Shown here one piece after another: positions 1 through 8,886 of a stretch of 64,000 nucleotides of DNA. Below the pieces are notes generated by a model. It had not been told where the DNA came from, did no database searches, and saw only the letters and a list, made by a program, of their open reading frames with translations. Numbering within the stretch: the first letter of the stretch is position 1; the number at the start of each line of letters is the position of its first letter. The stretch comes from Gemmatimonadota bacterium. Its GTDB lineage: Bacteria; JAAXHH01. The DNA lies in NCBI GenBank assembly GCA_026702745.1, contig JAPPBT010000050.1:1-64000 (forward strand). The letters are read 5' to 3'. Position numbers and translations under genes: made by a program.

Positions 1-1523
1 GGCTGTTGTCCGGTATAGAAGGATACAGCGTAGTCCAGATCGATGCCCAGCGGCGGGCCTATACCTGGCTGGACGACTACCGGAAGTCGGCGGAGAACGG
101 CTCGGATGTTGTCCTGACGATCGATATAGCGGCCCAGGTCACCGCGGAACAGGTGCTTGAAGAGGCGATCGCATGGCACGAGGCGCTCGGCGGCATGGTC
201 ATCGTGATGGATCCGGGGAACGGCGACATACTGGCCATGGCCAGTTCGCCGGATTTCGATCCCAACACGCCGGGCCGGTTTTCCTTCGAAGCCCAGAAAA
301 TCAGGCCCGTGGTAGACACCTACGAGCCCGGTTCGACGTTCAAGATCGTCGCCGCGACCGCGGCCCTGGAAACCGGCGCGTTCTCGCTCGAGGACCGGAT
401 CGACACGAGCGAAGGACGGATCGAAATAGGTACCCAGACGATATCGGACCACGACGTCTTCGACGAACTGAGCGTGCGGGAAGTCATCGAGCATTCCAGT
501 AACGTGGGTACCGTGAAAATCGCCCTGGAACTCGGCGAGAAGTCATTTTATGAATACACCCGGTCATTCGGATTCGGCATGAAGACGGGCGTGGCGCTGC
601 CGGGCGAAGTCAACGGGATCCTGCACAAACCGGCCAGGTGGTCCAGGTCGACGCTGCCCACCATGTCCATCGGCTACGGGGTTTCCGTAACCGGAGTGCA
701 ACTCGCGTCCGCCTATTGCGCGGTGGCCAACGGAGGGCAGCTCCTGCAACCCCGGATCATCAAGTCCATCGTGCGAAACGACGGTACGGTGGTGTCCGTA
801 CCGAAATCCGTCGTTCGCAGAGTGATGAAACGGGAGACCGCCGAAACCTTGATGGACGTGTTTACCGGGGTGGTTGACCGGGGCACGGGGACGAAGGGCG
901 CGGTGTCCGGATTCAAGGTCGCCGGGAAGACCGGCACGGCCTGGAAAGCGCGAGAGGACGGCAGGGGATACACCCGGAACTACCGGTCTTCATTCGTCGG
1001 CATGTTCCCCGCGTCGGATCCGGAGATAGTCGTACTGGTCATGATCGACGAACCGAAGAAACGCGGTTTCTACGGTGGGTCGGTGGCCGCGCCCGTCTTC
1101 AACAAGATCGTCCGCCGGCTCGTCCATCTGCCGGATGGTCCTGTGGAGTCGATACCCGAATCCGACGACGGTTTGCCGCTGCACCTGGCCTCCATCGAGC
1201 CGAACGCCGCTTCGGACCGTGAATCCGAAGTATCCGACCGGCTCGACCCAGGCTTCAGAGGTCCGATGCCTCGGGACCTGCTGCCGCTCGACGGCCGCTG
1301 GGAAATCGAGCGTCCCGGTTCCCTTACCGGGCCGGGCCGGGCCCGGGTCGCACTTCCGTCCGTCATCGGCATGAGCGTAAGAGAAGCCGTCAAGACCCTG
1401 GCTGAAATGGGCATCGAAGCGACCATAGTCGGCACGGGTTACGTCCGGCGCCAGATTCCGGCACCGGGCCACGGGGTCTATTCAGGTGATCGATGCATCA
1501 TCGAATGCGGCCCATACAACTAG
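1..1523 (+). CDS. ftsI: FtsI-type penicillin-binding protein with C-terminal PASTA domain (5' truncated)
   Basis: Peptidoglycan D,D-transpeptidase of the divisome. The window edge cuts off the N-terminal anchor and most of the dimerisation domain; the visible reading frame is open from base 3. The three penicillin-binding motifs are present in order: SxxK as STFK (S codon at 333), SxN as SSN near 495, and KTG (K codon at 927) followed by TAWK. After a roughly 80-residue linker the C-terminus carries one PASTA domain (LPSVIGMSVREAVKTL). This pairs the transpeptidase with a muropeptide-binding module, as in SpoVD/PBP2x-type proteins rather than E. coli FtsI. It is the first gene seen of the dcw cluster; murE follows 49 bases downstream. 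Assignment as the division rather than elongation enzyme rests on synteny with murE-murF-ftsW and on a second class B PBP (17546-19366) sitting with rodA. Confidence 0.93.
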   Translation, partial: LLSGIEGYSVVQIDAQRRAYTWLDDYRKSAENGSDVVLTIDIAAQVTAEQVLEEAIAWHEALGGMVIVMDPGNGDILAMASSPDFDPNTPGRFSFEAQKIRPVVDTYEPGSTFKIVAATAALETGAFSLEDRIDTSEGRIEIGTQTISDHDVFDELSVREVIEHSSNVGTVKIALELGEKSFYEYTRSFGFGMKTGVALPGEVNGILHKPARWSRSTLPTMSIGYGVSVTGVQLASAYCAVANGGQLLQPRIIKSIVRNDGTVVSVPKSVVRRVMKRETAETLMDVFTGVVDRGTGTKGAVSGFKVAGKTGTAWKAREDGRGYTRNYRSSFVGMFPASDPEIVVLVMIDEPKKRGFYGGSVAAPVFNKIVRRLVHLPDGPVESIPESDDGLPLHLASIEPNAASDRESEVSDRLDPGFRGPMPRDLLPLDGRWEIERPGSLTGPGRARVALPSVIGMSVREAVKTLAEMGIEATIVGTGYVRRQIPAPGHGVYSGDRCIIECGPYN

Positions 1524-1572
1524 CCTTCCCACCGCTTGCCTCGAGCGGGGGACGGCACTGAGGGTCAAGGCC

Positions 1573-3099
1573 GTGATACAGCTTACCGAATTACTGGACG
1601 CGCTGCCTCGGAAAGAGGTGATTCGCTTGTCGGCTGGAGCGGCCCAGGCGGACCAGGCGACCCAGGCGACCCAGGCGGGCCAGGCGGACCAGGAGATCGG
1701 CGGGATCGTTCACGATTCGAGGTCCGTCAATCCCGGTGACGTCTTCGTCGCGCTGCGCGAACCGTCGGGCCGCGACGGCCACCGGTACGTCCGTGACGCA
1801 GTGGCGCGGGGCGCTTCGGTAGTGGTCCAGGAAAACGAAGAACGCCTCGCTGGCGCGACCACGGTAATCGTTCCGGACACCTCCAGAGCGTACGGTCTGA
1901 TGGCGGCCGCGTATTACGGCCGGCCGGCGGACGACCTTTGCATGGTCGGCGTCACGGGAACCAACGGCAAGACGACGGTGTCGACGCTGGTCGAGGCCAT
2001 CCTAAGGGAGTGCGGCCGGTCCGTGGGTGGCATCGGCACGCTGGGCAGCCGTTACATGGGCGAGATGCTCGACTGGAAGCTGAGTCACACCACGCCCTAT
2101 CCGATGGAACTGCACCGCACCTTGAGGAAGATCCGGGACCGGGGCGGTGAATCCGTCGTCATGGAAGTTTCCTCCCACAGCCTGGCCTGGCAGCGACTGT
2201 TCGGTCTGCGGTTCACCACGGGCGTCTTTACCAATCTGTCCCGGGAGCACCTGGACGACCACAAGACCTTTGACGCCTACAGGGAGGCCAAGACGCTGCT
2301 TTTCTCCGAGATGCTCGACGAGAAGGGCACCGCCGTTCTCAACATGGATGATCCGGCCTTCGTGCATTTCAGAAACGCCTCGCGCGCGCGCGTCCTTTCC
2401 TATGGGTTGGACAAGAGAGCGGACGTCCACCGGGCGGGTCCGATCGGTTACCACGCGGACCGGACCACCCTGGCGGTGCAGGTTCGTTCCGATCCGCCGT
2501 TTAACGTGACGCTGCCGCTCCTGGGTCGATTCAACGCATACAACGCCCTCGCGGCGATTTCCGTGGGGCTGCAGTTCGGCATCGACGGCGCGCTGATGAA
2601 CCGGGCCGTTTCCGGGATCAGGGTACCCGGCCGACTGGAGCGGGTCGACGCAGGACAGCCCTTCAACGTGCTCGTGGATTTCGCCCATACGCCCGATGCG
2701 CTCGGTGCCGTGCTGTCGGCCTGCCGGGACTGGACGCGTGGAAACCTGACCGTCGTGTTCGGCTGCGGAGGGGACCGGGACCCGGGAAAGCGGCCCCTCA
2801 TGGGCAGGGCGGCTTCGACGCACGCCGACGTCGTCATCGTGACGACCGACAACCCCAGAACGGAACCGCCCGACCGGATCATCAGGGATATCGAGCCGGG
2901 TCTACTGCCTGATGTCCGCTCCCATATCGTCCAGGACCGCGGCGAAGCGATCCGGAAGGCTCTCCGTGAAGCGGGCGAAGGCGACACCGTGTTGATTGCC
3001 GGAAGGGGAGACACCGTCTACCAGGTCGTGGGCGATACGCAGATCGAGTTCGACGACCGGATCAAGGCCCGGGAATGTCTCGAGGCGCATTATGGATAA
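1573..3099 (+). CDS. murE: UDP-MurNAc-tripeptide synthetase MurE, meso-diaminopimelate type
   Basis: Cytoplasmic ATP-dependent ligase that adds the third stem amino acid to UDP-MurNAc-L-Ala-D-Glu. The Mur ligase P-loop GTNGKTT is at about residues 129-135, and the motif HTPDAL and the GCGGDRDPGKR segment are intact. The substrate-selecting motif is DNPR (about residues 426-429), which in the family marks meso-diaminopimelate rather than lysine. The N-terminal domain carries an unusual Ala-Gln-rich linker encoded by a 9-bp tandem repeat (see 1639-1692). The GTG at 1573 was chosen because it begins a typical MurE N-terminus (VIQLTELLDAL). An in-frame GTG at 1486 would overlap ftsI by 38 bases and add 29 unlike residues. 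The ribosome site before 1573 is weak, so the start is uncertain. The stop overlaps the murF start by 8 bases. Confidence 0.93.
   Translation: MIQLTELLDALPRKEVIRLSAGAAQADQATQATQAGQADQEIGGIVHDSRSVNPGDVFVALREPSGRDGHRYVRDAVARGASVVVQENEERLAGATTVIVPDTSRAYGLMAAAYYGRPADDLCMVGVTGTNGKTTVSTLVEAILRECGRSVGGIGTLGSRYMGEMLDWKLSHTTPYPMELHRTLRKIRDRGGESVVMEVSSHSLAWQRLFGLRFTTGVFTNLSREHLDDHKTFDAYREAKTLLFSEMLDEKGTAVLNMDDPAFVHFRNASRARVLSYGLDKRADVHRAGPIGYHADRTTLAVQVRSDPPFNVTLPLLGRFNAYNALAAISVGLQFGIDGALMNRAVSGIRVPGRLERVDAGQPFNVLVDFAHTPDALGAVLSACRDWTRGNLTVVFGCGGDRDPGKRPLMGRAASTHADVVIVTTDNPRTEPPDRIIRDIEPGLLPDVRSHIVQDRGEAIRKALREAGEGDTVLIAGRGDTVYQVVGDTQIEFDDRIKARECLEAHYG
1639..1692 (+). repeat. 9-bp in-frame minisatellite in murE
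   Basis: Six consecutive 9-bp units of consensus GCGGMCCAG/GCGACCCAG encode the linker AAQADQATQATQAGQADQ. It sits between the first strand of the MurE N-terminal domain and the conserved DSR segment, so the length change falls in a surface loop. Read directly from the sequence. Confidence 0.85.
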
Positions 3100-4513
3100 T
3101 CACAACGGGAACGATGAGCCCACCCTGAAGGAAATCGCCGGAATCATGGGCGGCCGTCTGCACGTTCCGACCCCGGCGCATGGTCGCAGCCGGATCACGG
3201 GCGTCTGTTCGGATACCCGGCGCATCGAGGAAGGCAACCTGTTTGTCGCGATTGCCGGCGAGCGGTTCGATGGTCACGATTTCGTACCCGAGGCCGTGCG
3301 CGCGGGTGCGCGCGCCTCCCTCGTCACGGACGACTGGCATGCGCGCCGGCCGGACCGGGAAGCCCCGGACGCCGCGCGGATCGTCGTGCCCGAAGTACTT
3401 CCGGCGCTGCAGGCCTTCGCGGGCTGGCACCGGAGGCGTTTCGACCTGCCCGTCGTCGCGGTTACGGGCTCCAGCGGGAAGACCACCACGAAGAACATGA
3501 TTGCCTCCGTGCTGGCCGAGCGCTACCGGGTCTTCAAGACACCCGGGAACCTTAACAGCCAGCTGGGCGTCTCCGAAGCCCTGTTTTCCCTGCAGGAAGA
3601 CCACGGCGCCGCGGTACTCGAACTGGGCATGAACCACGCGGGCGAACTGGATCGGCTGTCCCGGATGACCCGTCCATCCATCGGCGTGATTACCAACGTG
3701 GGGCCCGCACATATCGAGTTCTTCGAGTCCATCGAAGGTATCGCCCGGGCCAAGGGCGAGATCCTCGACCACCTGCCGGAAGGCGGGAGCGCGGTGTTGA
3801 ACGCCGACGACCCCCTCGTCATGAAGCAGGCCGGACGCAGCCTGGCGCGGGTGGTTACCTTCGGCCGCAGCGCGGGGGCCGACGTCCGGCTGGCACGCGT
3901 CCGGACCGAACTGTCCGGCTCGTCCTTCACGGTGTCGGACGGGGCTTCCTTTCGAATCAACCTGATGGGAGAGCACCAGGTCATGAACGCCTCGGCCGCC
4001 GTGGCGGTGGGCAGGCTTTCGGGAATCGACGACCAGGATATCGCCCGTGCGCTGCGGAGCGTCGAGCACACGCCCATGCGCATGGAGTACAGGAAGGCGG
4101 GCGCCGTTCACCTGATCAACGACGCGTACAACGCCAATCCGGCGTCCATGATGGCGGCCCTGGACGCGCTGGCAGTGGCCGATGGCCGTAAACTGGTCGT
4201 CCTCGGAGACATGCTGGAACTGGGCGAGCTGGGCAGGGCGGCGCACCGGGAAATCGGAAAGCGCGCCGCGGAGGTGGCGGAGCGGATCATCACGGTGGGA
4301 GAACTGGCCCGTGAGATCGCCGCAGCCGCGGTGGACGGCGGCATCCCGGCGTCTCGCGTCGTGTCCTGCAGCTACAACGACGAGGCGGCCGCAGCGGTCA
4401 TGGCGGTAGTCGAAGACGGCGACGTGGTACTCGTCAAGGGATCGCGCGGCATGCGCATGGAAACCGTCATGGAATACCTGGAAAATTCGCTCGGCCAGGG
4501 CGAAACGGAGTAA
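3092..4513 (+). CDS. murF: UDP-MurNAc-tripeptide:D-Ala-D-Ala ligase MurF
   Basis: ATP-dependent ligase that completes the UDP-MurNAc-pentapeptide by adding D-Ala-D-Ala. The 473-residue length is normal. It shows the MurF N-terminal SDTR motif (GVCSDTRRIEEGNLFVAI), the P-loop GSSGKTT at about residues 126-132, ELGMNHAGE, NVGPAHIEFF, and the C-terminal domain motif INDAYNANPASM. The ATG at 3092 is the right start: it overlaps the murE stop by 8 bases, and anything further upstream is out-of-frame murE sequence. In most bacteria mraY follows murF; here ftsW begins only 4 bases after the stop, leaving no room for mraY or murD. Confidence 0.95.
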   Translation: MDNHNGNDEPTLKEIAGIMGGRLHVPTPAHGRSRITGVCSDTRRIEEGNLFVAIAGERFDGHDFVPEAVRAGARASLVTDDWHARRPDREAPDAARIVVPEVLPALQAFAGWHRRRFDLPVVAVTGSSGKTTTKNMIASVLAERYRVFKTPGNLNSQLGVSEALFSLQEDHGAAVLELGMNHAGELDRLSRMTRPSIGVITNVGPAHIEFFESIEGIARAKGEILDHLPEGGSAVLNADDPLVMKQAGRSLARVVTFGRSAGADVRLARVRTELSGSSFTVSDGASFRINLMGEHQVMNASAAVAVGRLSGIDDQDIARALRSVEHTPMRMEYRKAGAVHLINDAYNANPASMMAALDALAVADGRKLVVLGDMLELGELGRAAHREIGKRAAEVAERIITVGELAREIAAAAVDGGIPASRVVSCSYNDEAAAAVMAVVEDGDVVLVKGSRGMRMETVMEYLENSLGQGETE

Positions 4514-4517
4514 CCCC

Positions 4518-5660
4518 GTGTTGCATCAACGTATCGATCTTCCACTGCTGGTCTCGTCCCTGCTCCTGCTCTGCGTGGGGTCGGTCATGGTTTACAGCGC
4601 GAGTTCAGCCGTTGCCGCGGAGATGTTCTCCGGGGACAGTGGATTCTTCGTGAAACGTTACCTGGTGCGGTTGATCCTCGGCATCGTCATCCTGGTCCTC
4701 TTCGCCAGCCTGAATTACCAGAAGCTGCAGAAGTGGTCACCGATCCTGCTCGTCATCGGCATGGGGTTTCTGGCCCTCGTGTTCGTTCCCGGCATCGGGG
4801 TGACCATCCGCGGAGCGACGCGTACGATAACCCTGTTATCCATGACGATTCAGCCCGCGGAAGGGGTCAAGATCGCCCTGGTGATCTTCCTGGCCTACTG
4901 GCTGGCCAGGCGCCAGGACGTCATGGACCGGTTCTTCACCGGTTTTCTGCCCGTGTTGGCGGTGATCGCGACCACCTGCCTGCTGATCGGCCTGCAGCCG
5001 GATTACGGCACTTCGATCGTGCTGGCCGCGACCGCCTTCGCAGTGCTCTACGTCGGCCGAGCCCGGTTGCTGCACCTGGCAAGCTCAGTGGGGATCATGA
5101 TCCCGGTCCTCTTCTACAAGCTGTACTCGTCCGCCCACAGCCGGGGCCGGCTCATGACCTACTTCGAGCGGTTTTTCGGCAATCCCGCCGATCAGGCCCA
5201 CAATCTCCAGGGCGCGGATTACCAGCTGCAACAGGCACTGATCGGCCTGGGCACGGGAGGCATGTTCGGGAACGGACTGGGGCAGAGCCGGCAGAAGTTC
5301 CTGTTTCTTCCCGATCCCCATACGGATTTCGTGTTCGCGGTGATCGGCGAGGAGCTTGGGTTTCTGGGGTCGGTTGCGGTACTGGGCCTCTTTGTCGTCT
5401 TCGCGTGGAGAGGGGTCCGCATCGCCCGCATGGCGCCGGACGCCTTCGGGTTTTTCCTGGCATCGGGGCTGACCATGCTCATCACGCTGCACGTACTGGT
5501 GAACATCGGGGTGGTGACGGGCCTGCTGCCCACTACGGGCCTGCCGCTGCCCTTCCTGAGCTACGGGGGGTCCTGGCTGCTCGTCTGCATGATGAGTATC
5601 GGGATCCTCCTGAATATATCCCGCATGACCTATCGCCGTCAGAGGTTGCAGTATGACTGA
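4518..5660 (+). CDS. ftsW: Lipid II polymerase FtsW (SEDS family)
   Basis: Integral membrane SEDS glycosyltransferase that polymerises lipid II at the septum together with the FtsI-type PBP. About ten hydrophobic segments span 380 residues. Family signatures include VYSASS near the N-terminus, IQPAEGVKIALV, LQPDYGTSIV with the catalytic aspartate region, the extracytoplasmic loop with YQLQQALIGLGTGG, HTDFVFAVIGEELGF, and the C-terminal LPFLSYGGSWLL. The start is GTG at 4518 or the adjacent TTG at 4521. FtsW rather than RodA is assigned because of its dcw position and because a second SEDS gene (19401-20618) lies beside mrdA. It overlaps murC by 8 bases. Confidence 0.92.
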   Translation: MLHQRIDLPLLVSSLLLLCVGSVMVYSASSAVAAEMFSGDSGFFVKRYLVRLILGIVILVLFASLNYQKLQKWSPILLVIGMGFLALVFVPGIGVTIRGATRTITLLSMTIQPAEGVKIALVIFLAYWLARRQDVMDRFFTGFLPVLAVIATTCLLIGLQPDYGTSIVLAATAFAVLYVGRARLLHLASSVGIMIPVLFYKLYSSAHSRGRLMTYFERFFGNPADQAHNLQGADYQLQQALIGLGTGGMFGNGLGQSRQKFLFLPDPHTDFVFAVIGEELGFLGSVAVLGLFVVFAWRGVRIARMAPDAFGFFLASGLTMLITLHVLVNIGVVTGLLPTTGLPLPFLSYGGSWLLVCMMSIGILLNISRMTYRRQRLQYD

Positions 5661-7116
5661 ACGGACAGACTGTACCGGCCCGACCGGACTGACCGGAGGC
5701 TCCGGACGGCAAGTACCGGAAATGACTTGCCGACACGCGCATTTCATCGGCATAGGCGGAATCGGCATGAGCGCACTGGCTGAACTGATGCTCGGAGACG
5801 GATACAAGGTCAGCGGATCGGATCTGCGGGGAACGCTGTTGACCGAGCGTCTCCACGGTCTAGGAGCATCCGTCTTTCAGGGCCACGACCCGGCCAACGC
5901 GGAGGGCGCCGACCTGATCGTGTATTCCTCTGCCATTTCCGGGGACAATCCCGAACTCGCGGCGGCCCGTCGTCTGGGCCGGCGTACCATCAGCCGCGCC
6001 GAACTGCTCGGCATAGTGATGCGCGGGACGCAGGGTATCGCCGTGGCGGGCACCCACGGAAAGACCTCCACGTCGGCCATGATCGTCAAGGTACTGGCCG
6101 CCGCGGGTCTGGACCCGACGGCCGTCATCGGCGGGGTCATGACGGAAAACGGATCCACCGTCCGCCGTGGAAACGGTCCGTGGATGATCGCGGAAGCCGA
6201 TGAGTACGATCGTTCGTTCCATGCGCTGACCCCGGCCATGGCCGTAATCACTTCGGTAGATGCCGACCACATGGAATACTACGGTTCGCAGGAAGCCATC
6301 GATGAAGCCTTCACCTTCTTCGCCCATCTCGTGCCTGAGGACCGGCCGCTTATCGTGTGCGCGGACGACCCGGGCATTCGCAGGATCCAGTCCGGCCTGG
6401 CCCGCCGCCTGGTGACCTATGGGCTATCGGCGCACGCCTGCATCCGGGCGGACCGGGTGGAATCGAAAGGCTGGAGCGTTTCCGCCGAGGTGTACGTACG
6501 GGACGTGCCGGCCGGCCGGCTGGTGCTGCCGCAGCCGGGCGAGTGCAACCTGTCCAACGCCCTGGCCGCCATCGCCGTGGGCGACGATCTCGAGCTGCCC
6601 GTCGAGCGGACCATGGCGGCCCTGTCGGAATACCGGGGGCTGAAAAGGCGGTTCGAAGTGCTGGGCAGCATCGGCGGTGTCACGGTGGTGGACGACTACG
6701 CCCACCATCCCGTCGAAATCGAGGCCGCACTGCGCGCCGTGTCGAATGCGGGCGCCCGGCGCATGTTCGTGGTGTTCCAGCCACACCTTTACAGCCGGAC
6801 GCGGAATCTGCGCCGGGAATTCGGACGCGTGCTCGGACGGTTTCCCGCATACCGGACGATCGTTACGGACGTATACGCGTCCAGGGAAACGCCCCGGGAC
6901 GGGGTGACGGGTGAGATGATCGTCCACGACGCGAGCGCATTCGACGCAAACGTGGCGTATATCCCGGACAAGGACCGGGTAGCGGCCGCGCTGGTGGACG
7001 ATCTCGAGCCTGGAGACCTGGTGCTGACCCTCGGTGCCGGGGACATTGGCGAGGTGGGAAGCCAGGTTTGCGAACTGCTGCGGAAAAACGGGGTCCGGTC
7101 TCATGGAAACTGCTGA
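5653..7116 (+). CDS. murC: UDP-N-acetylmuramate:L-alanine ligase MurC
   Basis: Adds L-Ala to UDP-MurNAc, the first stem-peptide step. It has the MurC glycine-rich N-terminus (HFIGIGGIGMSALAEL), the SSAI segment, P-loop GTHGKTSTSAM, the EADEYDRSF loop, the adenine-binding DDYAHHP motif and a C-terminal LGAGDIGEV. Length 487 residues. The first 24 residues are a low-complexity Thr/Gly/Pro stretch not seen in typical MurC. An ATG at 5722 would start immediately before the conserved core, but the ATG at 5653 has a better Shine-Dalgarno (AGAGG around 5641-5645) and the tight overlap with ftsW. murG, which usually lies between ftsW and murC, is absent. Confidence 0.94.
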   Translation: MTERTDCTGPTGLTGGSGRQVPEMTCRHAHFIGIGGIGMSALAELMLGDGYKVSGSDLRGTLLTERLHGLGASVFQGHDPANAEGADLIVYSSAISGDNPELAAARRLGRRTISRAELLGIVMRGTQGIAVAGTHGKTSTSAMIVKVLAAAGLDPTAVIGGVMTENGSTVRRGNGPWMIAEADEYDRSFHALTPAMAVITSVDADHMEYYGSQEAIDEAFTFFAHLVPEDRPLIVCADDPGIRRIQSGLARRLVTYGLSAHACIRADRVESKGWSVSAEVYVRDVPAGRLVLPQPGECNLSNALAAIAVGDDLELPVERTMAALSEYRGLKRRFEVLGSIGGVTVVDDYAHHPVEIEAALRAVSNAGARRMFVVFQPHLYSRTRNLRREFGRVLGRFPAYRTIVTDVYASRETPRDGVTGEMIVHDASAFDANVAYIPDKDRVAAALVDDLEPGDLVLTLGAGDIGEVGSQVCELLRKNGVRSHGNC

Positions 7117-8029
7117 ACGCTTCAGCGGGCTGGTGCCCGCCGAACGGCTGCGCCGGAACGAGGGCCTCGACCGGCATACCACCTACCGGGTCGGGGGGCC
7201 GGCCGACGTGATGTGTCTGCCGGAAACCCGGGCGGAACTGCTCGAAATCGTCACCGCGGCCAGGGTGCACGAGGTCCCCTGGCTCGTGCTTGGGAACGGG
7301 AGCAACATCCTCTTCTCGGATGAAGGATTCAGGGGGCTGGTCATCAAGATACGCGGATCGACCCCGTCGGAGGGGACGTTGTGGGATCTGAAGCAGGAAG
7401 GCGAGTACCTCCGGGCGGGCGCCGGCGTCAGCCTGCCCCGGCTCGCATGGTCGGCCGCGGCCACCGGACTGGGTGGACTGGAGTTCTGCACCGGGATCCC
7501 CGGCGTGGTCGGCGGGTCCATCCGTGGTAACGCGGGCGCCCACGGGAGCGATCTGGGCGGCGTGCTGGAGTCCATAGAACTGATCCAGCCTTCCGGCGAC
7601 ATCGAGACGATCCCGGCCGGCGAAGCGGGGTTTTCCTACCGGGAGAGCGGTATTGATCCGGGCGGAATCGTGACCGGGGCCGTGTTCAGGCTGACGCCGG
7701 ACGAACCGGAGAACGTGTATGAACGCATACGGGACTTCACCGAATACCGGAAGCGCACGCAGCCATCCGCGGACCAGAGTGCCGGATGCATGTTCAAGAA
7801 CCCCGAGGGCGGCAAGGCGGGGAGGCTGATCGACGCGGCCGGTTGCAAGGGGCTGCAGGTCGGGGGAGCGAGGGTGTCCGACCTCCACGGGAATTTCGTA
7901 ATCAACCAGGGCGGCGCGACGGCTTCTGACGCATTGCGACTGATCGACATGGTTCGCGAGCAAGTCTTCGAACGGACCGGCGTAGCCCTGGAACTCGAAG
8001 TGCGCGTGATGAAATCGGAGGTCATATGA
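7103..8029 (+). CDS. murB: UDP-N-acetylenolpyruvoylglucosamine reductase MurB, Cys variant
   Basis: FAD-dependent reductase forming UDP-MurNAc from the enolpyruvyl intermediate. The FAD site is seen in TTYRVGGPAD, LGNGSNILFSDEGF and GLEFCTGIPGVVGGSIRGNAGAHG. The acid-catalyst position, Ser in E. coli (S229), is Cys229 here in SAGCMFKNP. Cys is a known alternative proton donor in other MurB lineages, so the enzyme should be active. The ATG at 7103 overlaps the murC stop by 14 bases. Starting further upstream would only translate murC sequence in another frame. It joins ftsQ through an ATGA overlap at 8026. A ddl gene often found here is absent. Confidence 0.93.
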   Translation: METAERFSGLVPAERLRRNEGLDRHTTYRVGGPADVMCLPETRAELLEIVTAARVHEVPWLVLGNGSNILFSDEGFRGLVIKIRGSTPSEGTLWDLKQEGEYLRAGAGVSLPRLAWSAAATGLGGLEFCTGIPGVVGGSIRGNAGAHGSDLGGVLESIELIQPSGDIETIPAGEAGFSYRESGIDPGGIVTGAVFRLTPDEPENVYERIRDFTEYRKRTQPSADQSAGCMFKNPEGGKAGRLIDAAGCKGLQVGGARVSDLHGNFVINQGGATASDALRLIDMVREQVFERTGVALELEVRVMKSEVI

Positions 8030-8868
8030 AGCTGAACCGAACGCATCCCGCAGTCAGGCTGATGCTTGGACTCACGACCGGCCTGCTCGTCTCGGGCGTG
8101 GCGGCCGGACTCGCCATGGGCGGCCTGGCCCTGTCCGAGTGGACGAAGACCTCGCAGGCGTTCAATCTGCACGCCATCGACGTCGCGGGGAACCGCCTCG
8201 TCGGCAAAGAAGATATCATCACGGTTTCCGGTCTCGAGCGGGGACGGAACATCTGGTCGGCCGACCTCGCGGAGACCGAAAGGCGCCTTATGCTGGCCCG
8301 GCGGTTCGAACAGGTCTCGGTCACCAGGAGATTGCCCGGAACTATCGTTGTCCGCGTGGAGGAACTGCATCCGATCGCTTTCGTGCAGCTGGACCGGCTC
8401 TACGGCGTCTCTGTACGGGGCGAACTGATCCCCCTGACGCCAGGGATCGGACTGCCGGACCTTCCCGTGATCACCGTCGACGCTTCCAGCTACCAGTGGG
8501 CGACGGGTGCCGCGGAGTCGCGGGACCGCAGTTTCGAAACACTGAGAGACGCCATGCGGGTCAATCCGGAGATGGCCCGCGCGCTCTACCTGATGAGGGT
8601 GCTCAGGACGATGTCACCGGGGATGTATGACGAGTTGTCCGAAATTCACGTGTCCAGTCCCGATGACCCGATCGCCTACATGGTCGAAGGCGGACTGGCC
8701 ATCCGGTTCGGGACGGGCCACTATCCCAGGAAGATCGAGATGTTGAGACGGACGGTGGAGAAGCTGGAAGCCGATGCCATCCGGACCCGCCTGATCGACC
8801 TGAGGTTCAAGGACCAGGTCATCGTCCGGCCGATCGTATCCAACCGGTCCGGAGGCGGGAGATCGTAG
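8026..8868 (+). CDS. ftsQ: Cell division protein FtsQ/DivIB
   Basis: Bitopic divisome scaffold. A short cytoplasmic N-terminus is followed by one membrane segment (about residues 11-37). Next come a POTRA domain (about 45-112, starting FNLHAIDVAGNRLVGKEDI and ending VRVEELHPIAFVQL) and the beta domain, which ends in a typical R-L-I-D-L-R-F-K-D-Q-V-I-V strand. Length 280 residues. The start codon overlaps the murB stop (ATGA), giving translational coupling. Sequence identity in this family is always low, so the call rests on topology, the POTRA pattern and the murB-ftsQ-ftsA order. Confidence 0.88.
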   Translation: MKLNRTHPAVRLMLGLTTGLLVSGVAAGLAMGGLALSEWTKTSQAFNLHAIDVAGNRLVGKEDIITVSGLERGRNIWSADLAETERRLMLARRFEQVSVTRRLPGTIVVRVEELHPIAFVQLDRLYGVSVRGELIPLTPGIGLPDLPVITVDASSYQWATGAAESRDRSFETLRDAMRVNPEMARALYLMRVLRTMSPGMYDELSEIHVSSPDDPIAYMVEGGLAIRFGTGHYPRKIEMLRRTVEKLEADAIRTRLIDLRFKDQVIVRPIVSNRSGGGRS

Positions 8869-8874
8869 TGTTAA

Positions 8875-8880
8875 AAGGAG
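8875..8880 (+). promoter_or_regulatory. Ribosome binding site fixing the ftsA start
   Basis: AAGGAG ends immediately before a TTG at 8881 and six bases before the ATG at 8887. The spacing rules out the TTG and supports the ATG as the ftsA start. Confidence 0.7.
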
Positions 8881-8886
8881 TTGAAT

